Shown piece after piece: positions 38,039 through 49,356 of a stretch of 64,000 nucleotides of DNA. How positions within the stretch are numbered: the first letter of the stretch is position 1; each line of letters begins with the position of its first letter. The notes under the pieces are model-generated. The model had not been told where the DNA came from and searched no databases. It saw nothing but the letters and a program-made list of their open reading frames with translations. Origin of the DNA: Cryptomeria japonica (Eukaryota; Streptophyta; Pinopsida; Cupressales; Cupressaceae). A program made the position numbers and the translations under genes. Where the stretch lies: positions 506,274,442-506,338,441 of the forward strand of contig NC_081410.1 in the NCBI RefSeq assembly GCF_030272615.1. Reading direction: 5' to 3'.

Positions 38039-38766
38039 TATTGGAAAATGTACACTCCAATGAGAGATTGTAGGTGATTGAAGGTATTGTCATTGATGGC
38101 AACCTTGCAATCCTATGGCACTAGCACCAACAAACTCTACATCGACAGATAGTTTACTAGCAGCAGCAAAGATGATTACCGACACCCCAGGTGACATGAT
38201 TTTGTTTATTACATCTTGTATTTAATTGTAATATCTTTTTGTAAGCCGACAAGGCAATTGTAATAGGACTCATATATAAGTATGAGATCTTGTAGATCAT
38301 TTTTGTAAGAATGTAAGAGGTAGATGGCAACATGCAAATATTAAGATAGATCTTGGAGTAAGGTTTATGGTTATTGTATGAGCTTAAACTGGTACTGAAC
38401 CTGGCATAGCAGATGCTCAGGTAAGTCAGTGAGACTTCCTTTTTGTAATTAAGCAGTGAGCTTTAGGCAGTTGGCCTTCCTGCATGTGCAGGCCCCTATT
38501 GTAAGTAATATTCATTTATTGGCCAGTGAGTGAATATTGTGGGTCACAAATCCCACCAAGGTTTTTCCCACACCAGGTTTCCTCATTAAAAATCTTGTGT
38601 TATGGTGTGATTTCTATGTTGTGCTTATTGTTCATATTTACTACATTAATTCTGGTTTACCAGTACACTATTTTGGGTTACAATTTATTTAATAAGATTA
38701 GAAAATATGTTAACCGGCAAGATACTGATTCACCCCCCCCTCTCAGTATCTTTGGGAATCCTAAAA
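38039..38766 (+). repeat. Element D, 5' LTR
   Basis: It starts TATTGGAAAATGTACACTCC and ends GGGAATCCTAAAA (CTAACA in the other LTR). It lacks about 43 bp found at 44296-44339 in the right LTR. TATATAAG at 38273-38280 is a likely TATA box. A 10-bp hairpin, AAGATACTGA (38719-38728) with TCAGTATCTT (38743-38752), encloses a C-run just before the end. A CATTGATG word lies at 38091-38098. Confidence 0.9.
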
Positions 38767-38784
38767 ATTGGCATCAGATCCTGG
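38767..38784 (+). promoter_or_regulatory. Primer-binding site of element D
   Basis: ATTGGCATCAGATCCTGG matches the plant copia tRNA-iMet site TGGTATCAGAGC with two changes (C for T, T for G). It immediately follows the LTR. Confidence 0.75.
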
Positions 38785-38837
38785 TCCTCTTTTTTCAAAA
38801 GCCTAACAACTTGAGGAATATTCTAACACCGGTACAG

Positions 38838-39945
38838 ATGGATAATTTGAGAAAGCAATTGGAAACAGCTCTTGCAGATTATGATGCAGAAAAGTTGAAG
38901 AATATCAATCTTGAAGATGATCTGAAGGCTGCATAGGAAATCATTCAAGGACTTCAGGAGAATCTTAATATTGCTAGAAGAAAAAGAAGAGAACTTCATG
39001 AGAAGATATAGAATGATGATGATGAAAAGGAAACTCTTAATGATCTTTTAAGCAAGTTGAAGCAAGAAAACATGACCTTGAGGAACGAGATGCAAGATAT
39101 GACTATGAGATTTTGTAAAGACATTGAAGATAGAAAGAAGAATGAAGATGACTTGGCTAGGAGAATCAATGATGCTGGAAATGAAAATCTAAGACTCAGT
39201 CATGAAAATGATATGTTGAAGACAAATCTGATTCACTTGGAACATGATAAAACTGAACTCATGAGAAAGAAAGATTTCTTGGAAAATGAGTTGGCTACTG
39301 CAAATCAACATAAGGAGAAATTCAAGAAAAGTTTAGAAGAACTTGATGATATGATGAAAAATCAGAAACCTAATGGAGATGCTAATGGACCTGGCTTTGA
39401 AGTTGGTGAAAACTTCGGTACTACAAACAATCTTGATCACAGTAAACCGGTAAGACAACCTAATGCCTAAAAATTTAGTGGGAAATGCTTTAATTGTAAC
39501 AAGTATGGTTATAAAGAAAATCAGTGTAGATCTAGAAACTATCAGAAATGCACGCACTAGTCAATATACAAAATGCAACAAAATTGGTCACAGTTCAGAA
39601 AATTATAGATTGAATGTAAGATGTTATGTTTGTGGAAGATTTGGACACTTATCTAATCAATGTAGAACACATACCGACATAGGATATGAAAAAGCTATTC
39701 AGAAAAACAATGTGACTTGTTATGATTGTAACAAGATTGGACATATTGCAAAATTTTGTAGAAGTAAGACTTTAACGACAAATAACAAAGGGCCCAGTTT
39801 GAAAGGTAAAGAAAAGGTTGATGAGGTAAAGCAAGAATTTTCAAAACAATGGATTAGAAAGACAGATCGGAATGTTGATGAGGCTATTCCTTCACCGGTA
39901 GAACAGAGTATCACTCCACTAGTAGGAGATTCTTCATCTAACTGA
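38838..39945 (+). pseudogene. Gag-like ORF of element D (coiled coil plus zinc knuckles)
   Basis: It starts at ATG 38838, 54 bp after the primer site (MDNLRKQLETALADYDAEKL). The first about 185 codons are strongly coiled-coil in character (Glu/Lys/Leu heptads such as ENMTLRNEMQDM and LENELATANQHKEKF). Then follow four zinc knuckles. The first is CFNCNKYGYKENQC, where His is replaced by Tyr. The second is degenerate (CNKIGHSSENY). The last two are intact, CYVCGRFGHLSNQC and CYDCNKIGHIAKFC. The frame changes near 39550. Stops at 38934, 39009 and 39468 break it, two of them TAG at likely Gln sites. The usual copia Gag domain (UBN2) is missing. It probably bound element RNA. It resembles copia Gag only in the knuckle region. 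Confidence 0.8.
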
Positions 39946-40245
39946 AAAGAAATCCATTGGGGGTATGGAAACAAATTGAAAACATGCTAGTTTACCCTCA
40001 GTTGATGGTAAGAAGATGAAATGCTTCTTTACCGAAAGATGAGTTAATTTTCACTTAATTGGTAGGCATTTATTGTGGTAGTTGAAGGAAATGACATTAT
40101 AAAGCAAGTGTTTTTTACTCTTTTTCACTCACCGAGCATTCAAATTTCCTAGAGGGTGAAAAACCCGAGTGAAGGCATCCACAATGAGAAGTGAAGCAAA
40201 TCTATCAAGCATTCAAACCTAAAGGCAAATTAAGGTATTTATACA
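39946..40245 (+). other. Spacer between the two ORFs of element D
   Basis: About 300 bp with stops in all frames. A short internal promoter or a splice acceptor for the downstream ORF could lie here, but none is evident. Confidence 0.4.
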
Positions 40246-43200
40246 ATGGCTTCCTCCTTTGCACCTGAATTCATTGCAAACCCTATTGTAATTGAAGTGG
40301 TTAAACACCCTAGGCCCATATTTAAGATAATACTCAAAGTTGCAGATGATACCCTAGGAGCATTTTCTAAAATACCCAAAGGAGTTGCTTATGCAGAAGA
40401 CCCTAGGATATACATACATTGTCATATTGAGGAACTTGGTGCTGATGAAATTATGAACATTTATAGGACTGTAATTTGTGATGAGAATGGTAATGTGAAA
40501 CCGGAACACAAGATAATTGAAACCCTAGGTTTTGTGGAGATACTTAGCATTCCTGATTTTCCCAAGGAAGTTATAAGAATTGTGCTTAGCAGAGTTCATG
40601 GGGAATTCTTTTGGCTTGAATCCATCCATAAGATTATAAAAGAAGCAGTTAGGGCAATGATTGGCTTACCTTCCACTGGTAGAAGACCACAGAAAGGAAA
40701 GAAGGTCTCTAATGACACTGTGATGACCCTAACCGGTGCAACCCATGACAACAGATCCTTGAGAGTCAATGATGTGAAAGATATAAATGTAAGGTTCATT
40801 AGCATGATTCTAGGATACAAAGCTACACATGCCAACAAATTAAACTCTATTTCTAGTTTATGTATCAAGAGTGCTTATGACATGGTGAGCAGTAACACTA
40901 AGATTGACATATGTGAATGGTTAAAAGATGAATTGATTGATAATCTGAAGAAAATCAAAGGAGAAAAGAAAGGTACATTCTGATTCGGTAATATACTTGT
41001 GTGTCTATTTCTATACATTACTAAGGAAGTTCCTGGTATAGGTAGAAAATAATTTGGTTTTGACATACTGGTAGGCAAACAACTTTTGGATATCTTTAAA
41101 AACATGGGAGATGATAGGGAAAATAATATAATCGAATACTTTCAAGTGTTTAAGGCTAGAATGAAGTCAAGGGAAATACTATCTCAGAGCATAGTTGACA
41201 AATATCAGAAGGAAATATGTTTTGTTATTAAGAAAGATGAAATCTGGATGGAAGTAGTGGTTCCTAGAATAATTTTGGTAACTAAAATGGGTTATGAGGC
41301 AGATCAAAACATAATAGAAACGTATGCTAAAGCCCTCCTCGAAGCCCCTAGAGAACCCGAAGAGGAAATATTTGGTAGTGATGGAACCATTGAGAGCAAG
41401 GTTCAATCTCTAAAAAGAAGGAAGAACACAGAGCAAACCATCAAAAAAGCAACAAAACAGGCCAAAGAGATTAAGGAAAACATACTGAATATGACTGGTA
41501 TTAAGGAAAGCGACCTGGAAGGGATACAACTGGAAGCTCATCTTTCACCAGTTGGAACTTCATCTAACAGTGAAATCTTAGCTGAGTTTAAGAGAGTAGA
41601 AAGGAAAAGAAAACCTTCACCAGTACCCTCTCCTGCACCAAAGAGAACAAGAAGGAAACAACAGGCTGTAAGGCCCCCGACAAAGAAAATAACACCAAGG
41701 AAGAAGAAGGAAAAACAAGTTATCCCTCCACTTGATAATCTTCTAAATGAAATTACTGAAGAAGGAAACTTGTCCAATATCAGCAAGTTGTATAATACTT
41801 TCACTAATGAAGAAAAGGAAAGCATAGAAAACAATGTCATTCTACACTTAGACATTTACAAGAAATTTTTGATAAAAGTTGTAGATGATTTACCAAGTGA
41901 TTTGTATAGGAGACTAGATGCAAAGAGATTAGCAATTGTGGAATTAAATAAGAAGATAAAGGTAGAAAAATTACTTGTAGTTCACCTTGTGAAATTAGTA
42001 GAAGAAATTGATGAACTGATAAGTGAGGCTAACAGGACTGTATTTTCCACTGGTCACCGACATGTAGCTTTAATGGCTGGCAGAATGAATGAAATATCTG
42101 AGGAGACAATAGATAAATGGGATATCTTCTTTGTGGAGAAAGAAAAGCAAGAAGAGATAAAAAGGCCCAAAACCTTCAGAGTCTATCAAAAGGATAAGGA
42201 TAAAGGCAAAGGAAAGGTAGGTGGTCCTCCAAGCATAAAAGTAACTGATAATTTGCCCCCACCTTCTTTTGATACTCCACCGACATAGACTGTTGATACA
42301 CCACCAGCTACTGATAATGTTGAGTTGGAATCACCACATAAAGATGCCAATCCTAATTCTGAAGTGTTATATACTATGAATATTGACACACAAGAAGTAA
42401 AAATTGTGGTTGATAAGGAAACCATTGAGAAGAAAGATGTGGCAGCTAAGCCACCGACTGAGAATATTGCTGTAGAAACACATGTTGAGGATACAATTGG
42501 AAATATTGAGACTAGAACTGAAATGGTGACATATACGATTGGTGCACACACTGAGAAAACTACTAAGTTAGAGAAATAGGCTACTGATAACACAGTAAAT
42601 TTCGTTGAGATACCGACAATGGACAGTTCAGAGGTACACATAGAGAAACCGTTAGAAAACACTGAGACTTCATCTGAGAAACCAATAGGAGATAGCTTAG
42701 AGAAACACATTGAGGTACATTCTAAGAAACATGAAGAGAAAAAGGTTGAGACAGAGATAGTGCCACCAACAACATCTGAGAAACCCAAACCTTTGCTAGT
42801 TGAGATGCAGACTCATACTGACCTACTAGAGGTCACCATAAGCAAAAAGGTTACTCACACCAATGGAATGCAAATTGTTAAAGTAGTTGGAAAATCTTCT
42901 GGTTCCTCCTTAATAGAATTTAGACCAACCAATGTAACAATGGTATTATTGGATTCCATCAAGAAAATCACAGGTTGCAATTCTCTTGCATACAAGGCAA
43001 TTGATGATACCATCCCTATTTTAAAATTGATTGCACCCAAGTGCAATGTGGACAATAAAGATTCTTTGAGTCAATTAGACACATTGTCTAAATATATCAT
43101 GGGCAACCTATTGATAGTTGATTAGATTAATAAGGAAATATTCAGTGAGAAAATGAATAAAGAGAAAGGAAAATTATTTGATGAGACAATAAAAATATGC

Positions 43201-43692
43201 AAAGAACACATTGATACCTTATTACCGAAACTAGGAAAAACAAAAATATAATTTAAGGAGTTGTATAGGGATACATGAAAGACTGATGTTTTGACAATGG
43301 ATATAGACAAGAAAATCAGTGAAGCACAGAAAGAAATAAATAATATTGCTGATAATCTCATTGGTTCACCTGAATCATTATCGGTAATAGAGTAGGAAAT
43401 AGGAGAAATTGAGGAAAAACTTGAGAAGTTGGAAAAGAAAAAGGAAAGAATAAAGTTCAAGGCTAAGGAACTGAAATGTAGACTTGGTCCGAAACTTGAC
43501 ATCCTCATCTCTTTGAGAAAAGAGATATCAGAGGCACTTGTTCCTAGAATAAAGACACCAAAAGAGAAAATGCACATACTCACCGGTACAATACAAAGGA
43601 CAAAAGCAACACTCAAAGACAGTGAAAGATTCACTAACAACTTAAATTTTGTACTGGCAGATCTATTTCAGACTGTAACCAACCAGTTATAG
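40246..43692 (+). pseudogene. Unidentified ~1,150-codon ORF of element D, in place of pol
   Basis: One plus-strand frame from ATG 40246 (MASSFAPEFIANPIVIEVVK) to a stop at 43692. It carries eight internal stops (40981, 41053, 42286, 42577, 43123, 43249, 43276, 43393; four of them TAG) but no detectable frameshift. Residues 1-245 form a globular-looking domain with FFWLESIHKIIKEAVRAMIG and a TLTGATHDN stretch. After about 70 more residues a helical segment follows. Residues about 445-500 are basic and Pro-rich (KRKPSPVPSPAPKRTRRKQ). The next part is acidic, with Glu/Thr/Lys-rich segments. The last about 130 codons look coiled-coil (EKLEKLEKKKERIKFKAKE). I see no protease, integrase, RT or RNase H motif, and I do not recognise the family. 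A Gag-related or captured host protein is possible. Frame retention over 3.4 kb shows it was selected as a protein before it decayed. Confidence 0.75.
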
Positions 43693-43899
43693 GGATCCAG
43701 CTGTGAACTACACTCAGTTGACATTTTTGACAACCTTTTTCATTTATGTCAAAGGGGGAGTAGTAGGAATGAGAAAAACAATGACTTAGAGATCATCTGC
43801 TCAAGGGGAGCACACATCTGGTACAGTTTTTGGCAAGATTTTTGGACAACATATTTTGGATACATTTTTGAATTTTTCTCATGAGTGTTGTCATCAATG

Positions 43900-43913
43900 C
43901 CAAAGGGGGAGAT
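43900..43913 (+). promoter_or_regulatory. Polypurine tract of element D
   Basis: CCAAAGGGGGAGAT directly before the LTR start TATTGG. An upstream copy AAAGGGGGAG lies at 43751-43760. CATCAATG at 43892-43899 precedes it. Confidence 0.85.
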
Positions 43914-44682
43914 TATTGGCAAATGCACACTCCAATGATAAATTGTAGGTGATTGAAGGTATTGTCAGTGATGGCAACCTTGCAATCATATGGCACTAGC
44001 ACCGAAAGACTCTACACCAATAGATAGTTTACCGACAGCGGCAAAGATGATTACTGACACCCCAACTGATAGGATTTTGTTTATTACATCTTGTATTTAA
44101 TTGTAATATATTTTTGTAAGCTGACAAGGCAAATTGTAATAAGAATCATATATAAGTATGAGATCTTGTAGATCATTTGTGTAAGAATGTAAGAGGTGGA
44201 TGCAAACATGCAAATATTAAGATAGATTTTGGAGTAAGGTTTATGGTTATTGTTTGAGCTTAAACCGGTACTGAAACTGGCATAGCAGATGCTGAACCAA
44301 AGCAGTACATTTTATTGGATTTGCATAATCCATTTTGTAAGTCAGTGAGACTTCCTTTTTGTAATTAAGCAGTGAGCTTTAGGCAGTTGGCCTTCCTGCA
44401 TGTGCAGGCCCCTATTGTAAGTAATATTCATTTATTGGCTAGTGAGTGAATATTGTGGTTCACAAATCCCATCGAGGTTTTTCCCACACAGGTTTTCCTC
44501 GTTAAAAATCTTGTGTTATGGTGTGCTTTCTATGTTGTTCTTATTGTTCATATTTACTGCATTAATTCTAGTTTATTGGTACACTGTTTTGGATTACATT
44601 TTATTTAATAAGATTAAAAAATTTGTTAACTGGCAAGATACTGATTCACCCCCCCCTCTCAGTATCTTTGGGAATCCTAACA
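43914..44682 (+). repeat. Element D, 3' LTR
   Basis: It starts TATTGGCAAATGCACACTCC and ends GGAATCCTAACA. TATATAAG lies at 44149-44156. The hairpin AAGATACTGA (44635-44644) and TCAGTATCTT (44659-44668) is perfect, with a C-rich loop. It also contains AGGTTTTTCCCACA and GGTTTTCCTCGTTAAAAATC, a block conserved among copia LTRs here. Confidence 0.9.
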
Positions 44683-44683
44683 A

Positions 44684-44934
44684 ATTCGCATTTGGCACAT
44701 GTATCGAGCATGGTTGAAGAATGTGTACACATACACAACAAAGGAAAGAGCAATGGACATTTTTCACTATCTAGGGCAGATAATGATGGCTATGCATGAA
44801 AGTGAAGAGAGCACTATGCAGGAATTCCACACTTTCTTTGCTGAATTTTTCACCTCCATTTCCAATATTCACCGTGTGCTGCACAAACATATAGCATTCC
44901 ACGCATCTGTTCACTTACGATTTTTTTTTTTTTA
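44684..44934 (+). pseudogene. MULE/SWIM-family transposase relic, 3' exon
   Basis: Directly after element D the plus strand reads IRIWHMYRAWLKNVYTYTTK and continues to about 44934. The pattern WHMYRAWLKN matches the CxWHVRRAW segment that follows the second Asp in MULE/SWIM transposases, with Arg in place of the expected Cys. The frame ends in a T-run (RFFFF). The exon completes the order begun at 36703, and no SWIM finger was found. It runs toward the C-terminal exon of a minus-strand gene. Confidence 0.75.
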
Positions 44935-44939
44935 ATGCA

Positions 44940-45037
44940 TGCCTCATGCACTACCTCCTATTTGTCAATCACAATCTGTAGTCTATGCACTTCCATCTCA
45001 AGGTCCATATTCTCATTGTTGAGGTCCATGACCTTGT
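44940..45037 (-). pseudogene. Last exon of the decayed minus-strand gene, distal part
   Basis: Minus-strand reading gives VMDLNNENMDLEMEVHRLQ followed by VIDK and a stop. Across element F it joins in frame with KRCMDLNNK at 58254-58300, giving the continuous coiled-coil pattern LNNK/VMDLNN. This continuity over the 5-bp duplication CTTGT shows that F split one exon. Confidence 0.65.
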
Positions 45038-46274
45038 TGTACTATGCTCAAATTGATCATTACTAAATAGGGAATAAGGAAAATCATGAATCCCTTAACT
45101 ATCTAAGCAATTCAAACATAAAACTAATGAAATAGATGCAAAACATAATGAAACTAAACAATATAAAACTCCCTATTGTGCATCATGACTTCCATTGTTC
45201 TTCTCCTCTTTGTGGTATGGTGGCTCTCAGATATCGCGCTGGCAACCTGCAAGTGACACAAAGATTCAAAGTTTGTGATTGTTGAAAATGGAGATTTAAT
45301 TCTCAATTTATAGATTTTTTGAGAGGATTGATTGAAAGGTGGAACAGATTGATCAAGAGGTGGAACTCAGGTGAGCTCACATAAAAATTGATAGTTGAAC
45401 TGTTGATTTGGAGGTGAAACATAATAGATTGAATAGATTAATTGAGTCAACTGATTGAGAAAAAGCTAACTGAAGGAAGAAAAAAAATGATTGGAGGAAA
45501 TTAAGAAGATGACAAAGCTAACTAGAAGATGGAAATAGAGATTGGAGAGAATTAAAGAAATGATTAATTAATTAATTGATTGAATTAATTAATTTAGCAT
45601 GTGCTCGCACTTCGACTTAGATTTTTAATTTAATCTTTGCACGAGATTTATTCAAATAATTGAATTTATTTTAAATCCAATTTAGTATTTGAATATATTT
45701 AGAACTTGACTTTGATTTTCAATTTAATTTTTGAAATCATGCACATGTATTTGAATTTAGAAGAAATTAGAAGAATTTGAAATTAAATGAAATCAAAATT
45801 TGGGGATTTGGAAATGAAATTAGAAGAATTAATTAGCTAATTAAATAATTTAAAGAAACTATTTAACTATTTAGAAATTGACTTTAATTAAATAATAAAG
45901 ATTATTTAAATTAAAGGATTAAATCATAATTAATTAAATAATAAATATTTAATTAATATTTAGAAAAGGGTTAAATTATTAATTCATTAGAGATAGAAAT
46001 TGAAAATAGAAGTAATTTATTTAAATAATAAAGATTATTCAAATTGGGGGAATTATTCAGAATTAATTAAATAATAAATATTTAAATAACATTAGAAAAT
46101 AGTTAAAATGCTTAAATGATGAAAGAATAGGAAATATAATAATTAGTAAGATTATAAGGAAATATGAAATTAGAAGAATAAGATTAATTAACCTAATTAA
46201 ATAATTAAAGAATTATTTAATCAATTAGACGAATAATTAGCACATGATCAATGAGACATTTTTAGGTGTCTACA
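45038..46274 (-). repeat. Element F, left LTR (element 3' LTR)
   Basis: TG...CA ends: TGTACTATGCTCAAATT to AGGTGTCTACA. The interior has an AT-rich run and a block TCAGATATCGCGCTGGCAACC that recurs in the right LTR. The similar right LTR is 57064-58253. Confidence 0.92.
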
Positions 46275-46287
46275 TTTGCCCCTCTTT
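46275..46287 (-). promoter_or_regulatory. Polypurine tract of element F
   Basis: The minus strand reads AAAGAGGGGCAAA directly before the LTR start TGTAGACACC. Confidence 0.8.
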
Positions 46288-49200
46288 GAGACAAAATCAG
46301 AATGACATTGTTTCAAAGAAAACCAAAAAATTCTGCCCCAGTATGCCCCGGTGGCGCTTATGGTGTAATGCCCCCTCAATAGATTGTTAATGCATTAAAC
46401 ACATGAATGATCTCTCGAAAAAAGAAGAATGTGAGATGAAAGATAGAAGAATGGTTAGTTGATTAGAGATAGAGATAGGTGATGTGAAGATGATATTGAG
46501 ATAGAATATGAGAGAATAGATTGATGAAAGAATAATGTTAAATGATAGAAAATGATTTAGAAAGAGATGACGAGAAAAGAACCAGCGAACTACCAATAAG
46601 AAAATGAGATGAAAATGAAACTGAATGAATCACGAACATGTTTCATTTATTTTATTGTGCAATATATATTCATCACTAAGCCTTATTATTGAACAATGGA
46701 GCTTAGCACATCAGGGTATAAGGAACCAAGATGTAAAGATATCTCATTGAAGAAACAAACATGTAGCGGATCTTGGGCCTTCGTTCTTAGTTGCTTGATG
46801 TGATGATTTATAATGTCTGATCTCAGAAAGTTGCGGACCCCGTTTAAGACCAACCTGTCTGATTTCGAGTGTATCCTCTTCTATTTAAGACAAGATAATG
46901 ATCACTTGATATGGATATGATACGATTGATAAGACAGTTCGATTAGTTGACTGTAGTTGTTTGACTGGATAGTCCTATCCTTTGTTAACTTTGTACGAAG
47001 CGTTTCCTAGATATCTGCTAGGGTATTTGTTTCTTGCGAGACATTTTATTGCAAGTTTTTTGATTGATTTTGATTGTTTAGTTGTTTTCCAAGATCTTTT
47101 TCGATGTTTTTGGATTATGTGGATCGATATTTGAATGTTTTTGATTGATTTTTTCAGGACATTTTCCAGATGTTTTTGGTATTTTTCAAAGGATGTTATA
47201 TGAACGTTTTTGGTATTTTCACTACTCTTTCCGAATGTTTTGGTTTTTTTGAAGGATTTTCTAATGTTTTTGGATTTTATGTGTTTCACATATTTGAATG
47301 TTTTTGATTGATGTTTTTTAGGACATTTTGCAGATGTTTTTGGTATTTTTTCAGGACTTTTTTTGATTTTTTAAGGATTTTTTCAGGACTTTATATGCTT
47401 TTGTTTGGATTTTTTTAGTTATACCCCCAGTGTGCAGACCTGTATGACATGATGATCTGTAGAATGCATATGGAGACAATGAATTTTTGGCATGACCTAT
47501 GTTAATGCAATATGCATGATGAAGATGCCTTTCCTATTCAAACAAGGATGATTGTGTTTGTTTGGGATTTTGTAATACACCAATTGAAATGGAGGTACAA
47601 AACATTTAGTAGATAAGCGATCAATTGATCCTTAAGGTCCCTTGGAACATCCAAATTAACACACTTAGTGACTAGGATTTACAAATGGAGATGCAGAAAA
47701 CTTCCCCATTGGTTCTTGAAACTTTGATCTTCTTTTGCCCATGTGTGTGTAGATGAGTTAATTCCCGCTCTTGTATTCACTAAAGATCCTTAGCATCCTA
47801 TATGACTAGCTACATGGATTATTATAACTTCAAAAGTATCCTGAATAGAGCCTCACTGCCAGCAAGCTTTTAGAGCTCCGATGAGGTTATAGACTGTAAT
47901 TTGTCAAATATTGCTCCATTGCCAACAAGCGTTCATAGCCCTGATGGAGTTACTCGCATGTTCCCATAGTCAATCTTTTTGTTGCACTTGCATGCGTGAT
48001 ATTTCAGTTATATATCATTTCTCTTTTCCCTTGAGATGAATATTTGACATATCTCTTTTTCTTTTTATTTTCTTGCCTTGATTTTGTAAGTAATGAAACC
48101 TACTTGGGTGTGATAATTACAGCGGCATTGAAGTAGTATTTTAGATTTTTCACTAGTCATATGATCAACTAGGTGTCTATAATTAGTTAGAGATTTTCTT
48201 AATATGTTTGAGATATAGCAATTGATAGATTTTGGGTTAACAAGTCTCAAATAGTGAAATCACTACCCAACCATAAGTAAAGCATCATCATAGGGTAATG
48301 TTTAAGATGAATGACCTTAGGACCTCAAAGAATTCATGTCCGATTATCTAAGAAAGGAAATGACCCTTGTTTCTCTTAGATGCAAATAGATGACCAACTT
48401 GGACAGTTGCCTTGTTTTATTGGTGCTGTTATATGAAAATGCAAAAACTTATGTTATAAAAATTGCGAATATGATGTGCTTGGAAAAGAAACTGTATACG
48501 ATGCAGTGATTTGAATAAAATGATATGCAATGTGGAAAGTAAAACCTAAACTAACACAAACCTTAGATATAGTATCGTTTAAGGTGAATGATGTTCATAG
48601 GGTCAGGGATTTTGGTGTAGGTAGTTCATTGGTCTTTGTTTGAAAAGTTGGATAAACATGTCTTTTCCAATAGGATCTAAGGACTCAACTAAGTGTACAC
48701 GTTCAACATCTTCAATGTTTATTTTTTTGTTTTTGGATTTTGTGGATCATTACAAGGAAATCCATCTCTAGAACCCATGAATTCAGCTACAGCCTTATCA
48801 TTTTTAAAGCAATCCAACTATGGTAGATTCTCTTACCCCCAGTCTTTCAAGTGTGGGTATGTGAGGCAAATAGATTCTAGTTTTGAAATTGTGATATGAG
48901 TAGGTGTTATTCTTGTTTCTATTGATGCACTTGAAGAGTATAATGAAGTCAACCAGGTGTTGATCACATTATTTGGTGTTATGCTTGTTTTTGTCACTAC
49001 ATTAGAATTTGATGATGGCACACATACAATTTCTAACAAGTTGCTCTGTGTAGTATGATCTGGATTGGTGATTTCATTGATAAGGGGTTCATGTACATCT
49101 TGTGTAGAGGGATGGGGATCATGAGTGACTACATTTTTGAGGGAATCTTGTGAGAGAAATGGAGGATTATGACATAGAAATGAAAGGATGGAGGACCTTG

Positions 49201-49356
49201 ATCAGGATTTAGAGAAATAATGGGATCTTGTTTAGGACATAAAGGTGAAGGAATACTTTGATCTTGTCTTGGAAAGGGATTATTATGAAAGATAGAAGGG
49301 ATGTGTCGATCTTGTTTAGGAGGTGGATGATGTATGGGACTTGAAAGGACACTTTT
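46288..49356. other. Interior of element F, no recognised gene
   Basis: It contains a degenerate T-rich repeat at about 47050-47420, built on GATGTTTTTGGTATTTTTC-like units. A TGTAATGCCCCCTC word at 46362 resembles the start of unit H. No pol-like reading was found on either strand. Confidence 0.5.

Larger units (their letters stand above)
38039..44682 (+). mobile_element. LTR retrotransposon D: Gag-like ORF plus unknown large ORF, no pol
   Basis: LTRs of 728 and 769 bp flank a 5.15-kb interior. The primer site ATTGGCATCAGATCCTGG follows the left LTR directly. The tract CCAAAGGGGGAGAT precedes the right LTR. Both are copia-like and close to those of A, C and E. No protease, integrase, reverse transcriptase or RNase H motif was found in any frame. 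The interior instead holds a coiled-coil/zinc-knuckle ORF and a long unrecognised ORF. The LTR starts TATTGG, as in B/C. I could not find a target duplication (flanks ACTTT and AATTC). D interrupts a MULE transposase gene, probably in an intron, since HAIE-GTAAGT lies on one side and WHMYRAWLKN on the other. Confidence 0.88.

Noticed and set aside
38838-39470. Possible myosin-like or host coiled-coil gene
   Set aside because: It lies between an LTR primer site and zinc knuckles in the element's sense strand, so a Gag-like origin is simpler.
41538-43640. Long minus-strand frames opposite the large ORF of element D
   Set aside because: They are Ser/Phe/Ile-rich mirror frames of a Lys/Glu-rich sense ORF.
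46975-47289. Lys/Ile-rich minus-strand frame of 104 codons
   Set aside because: It is explained by the T-rich degenerate repeat at 47050-47420.
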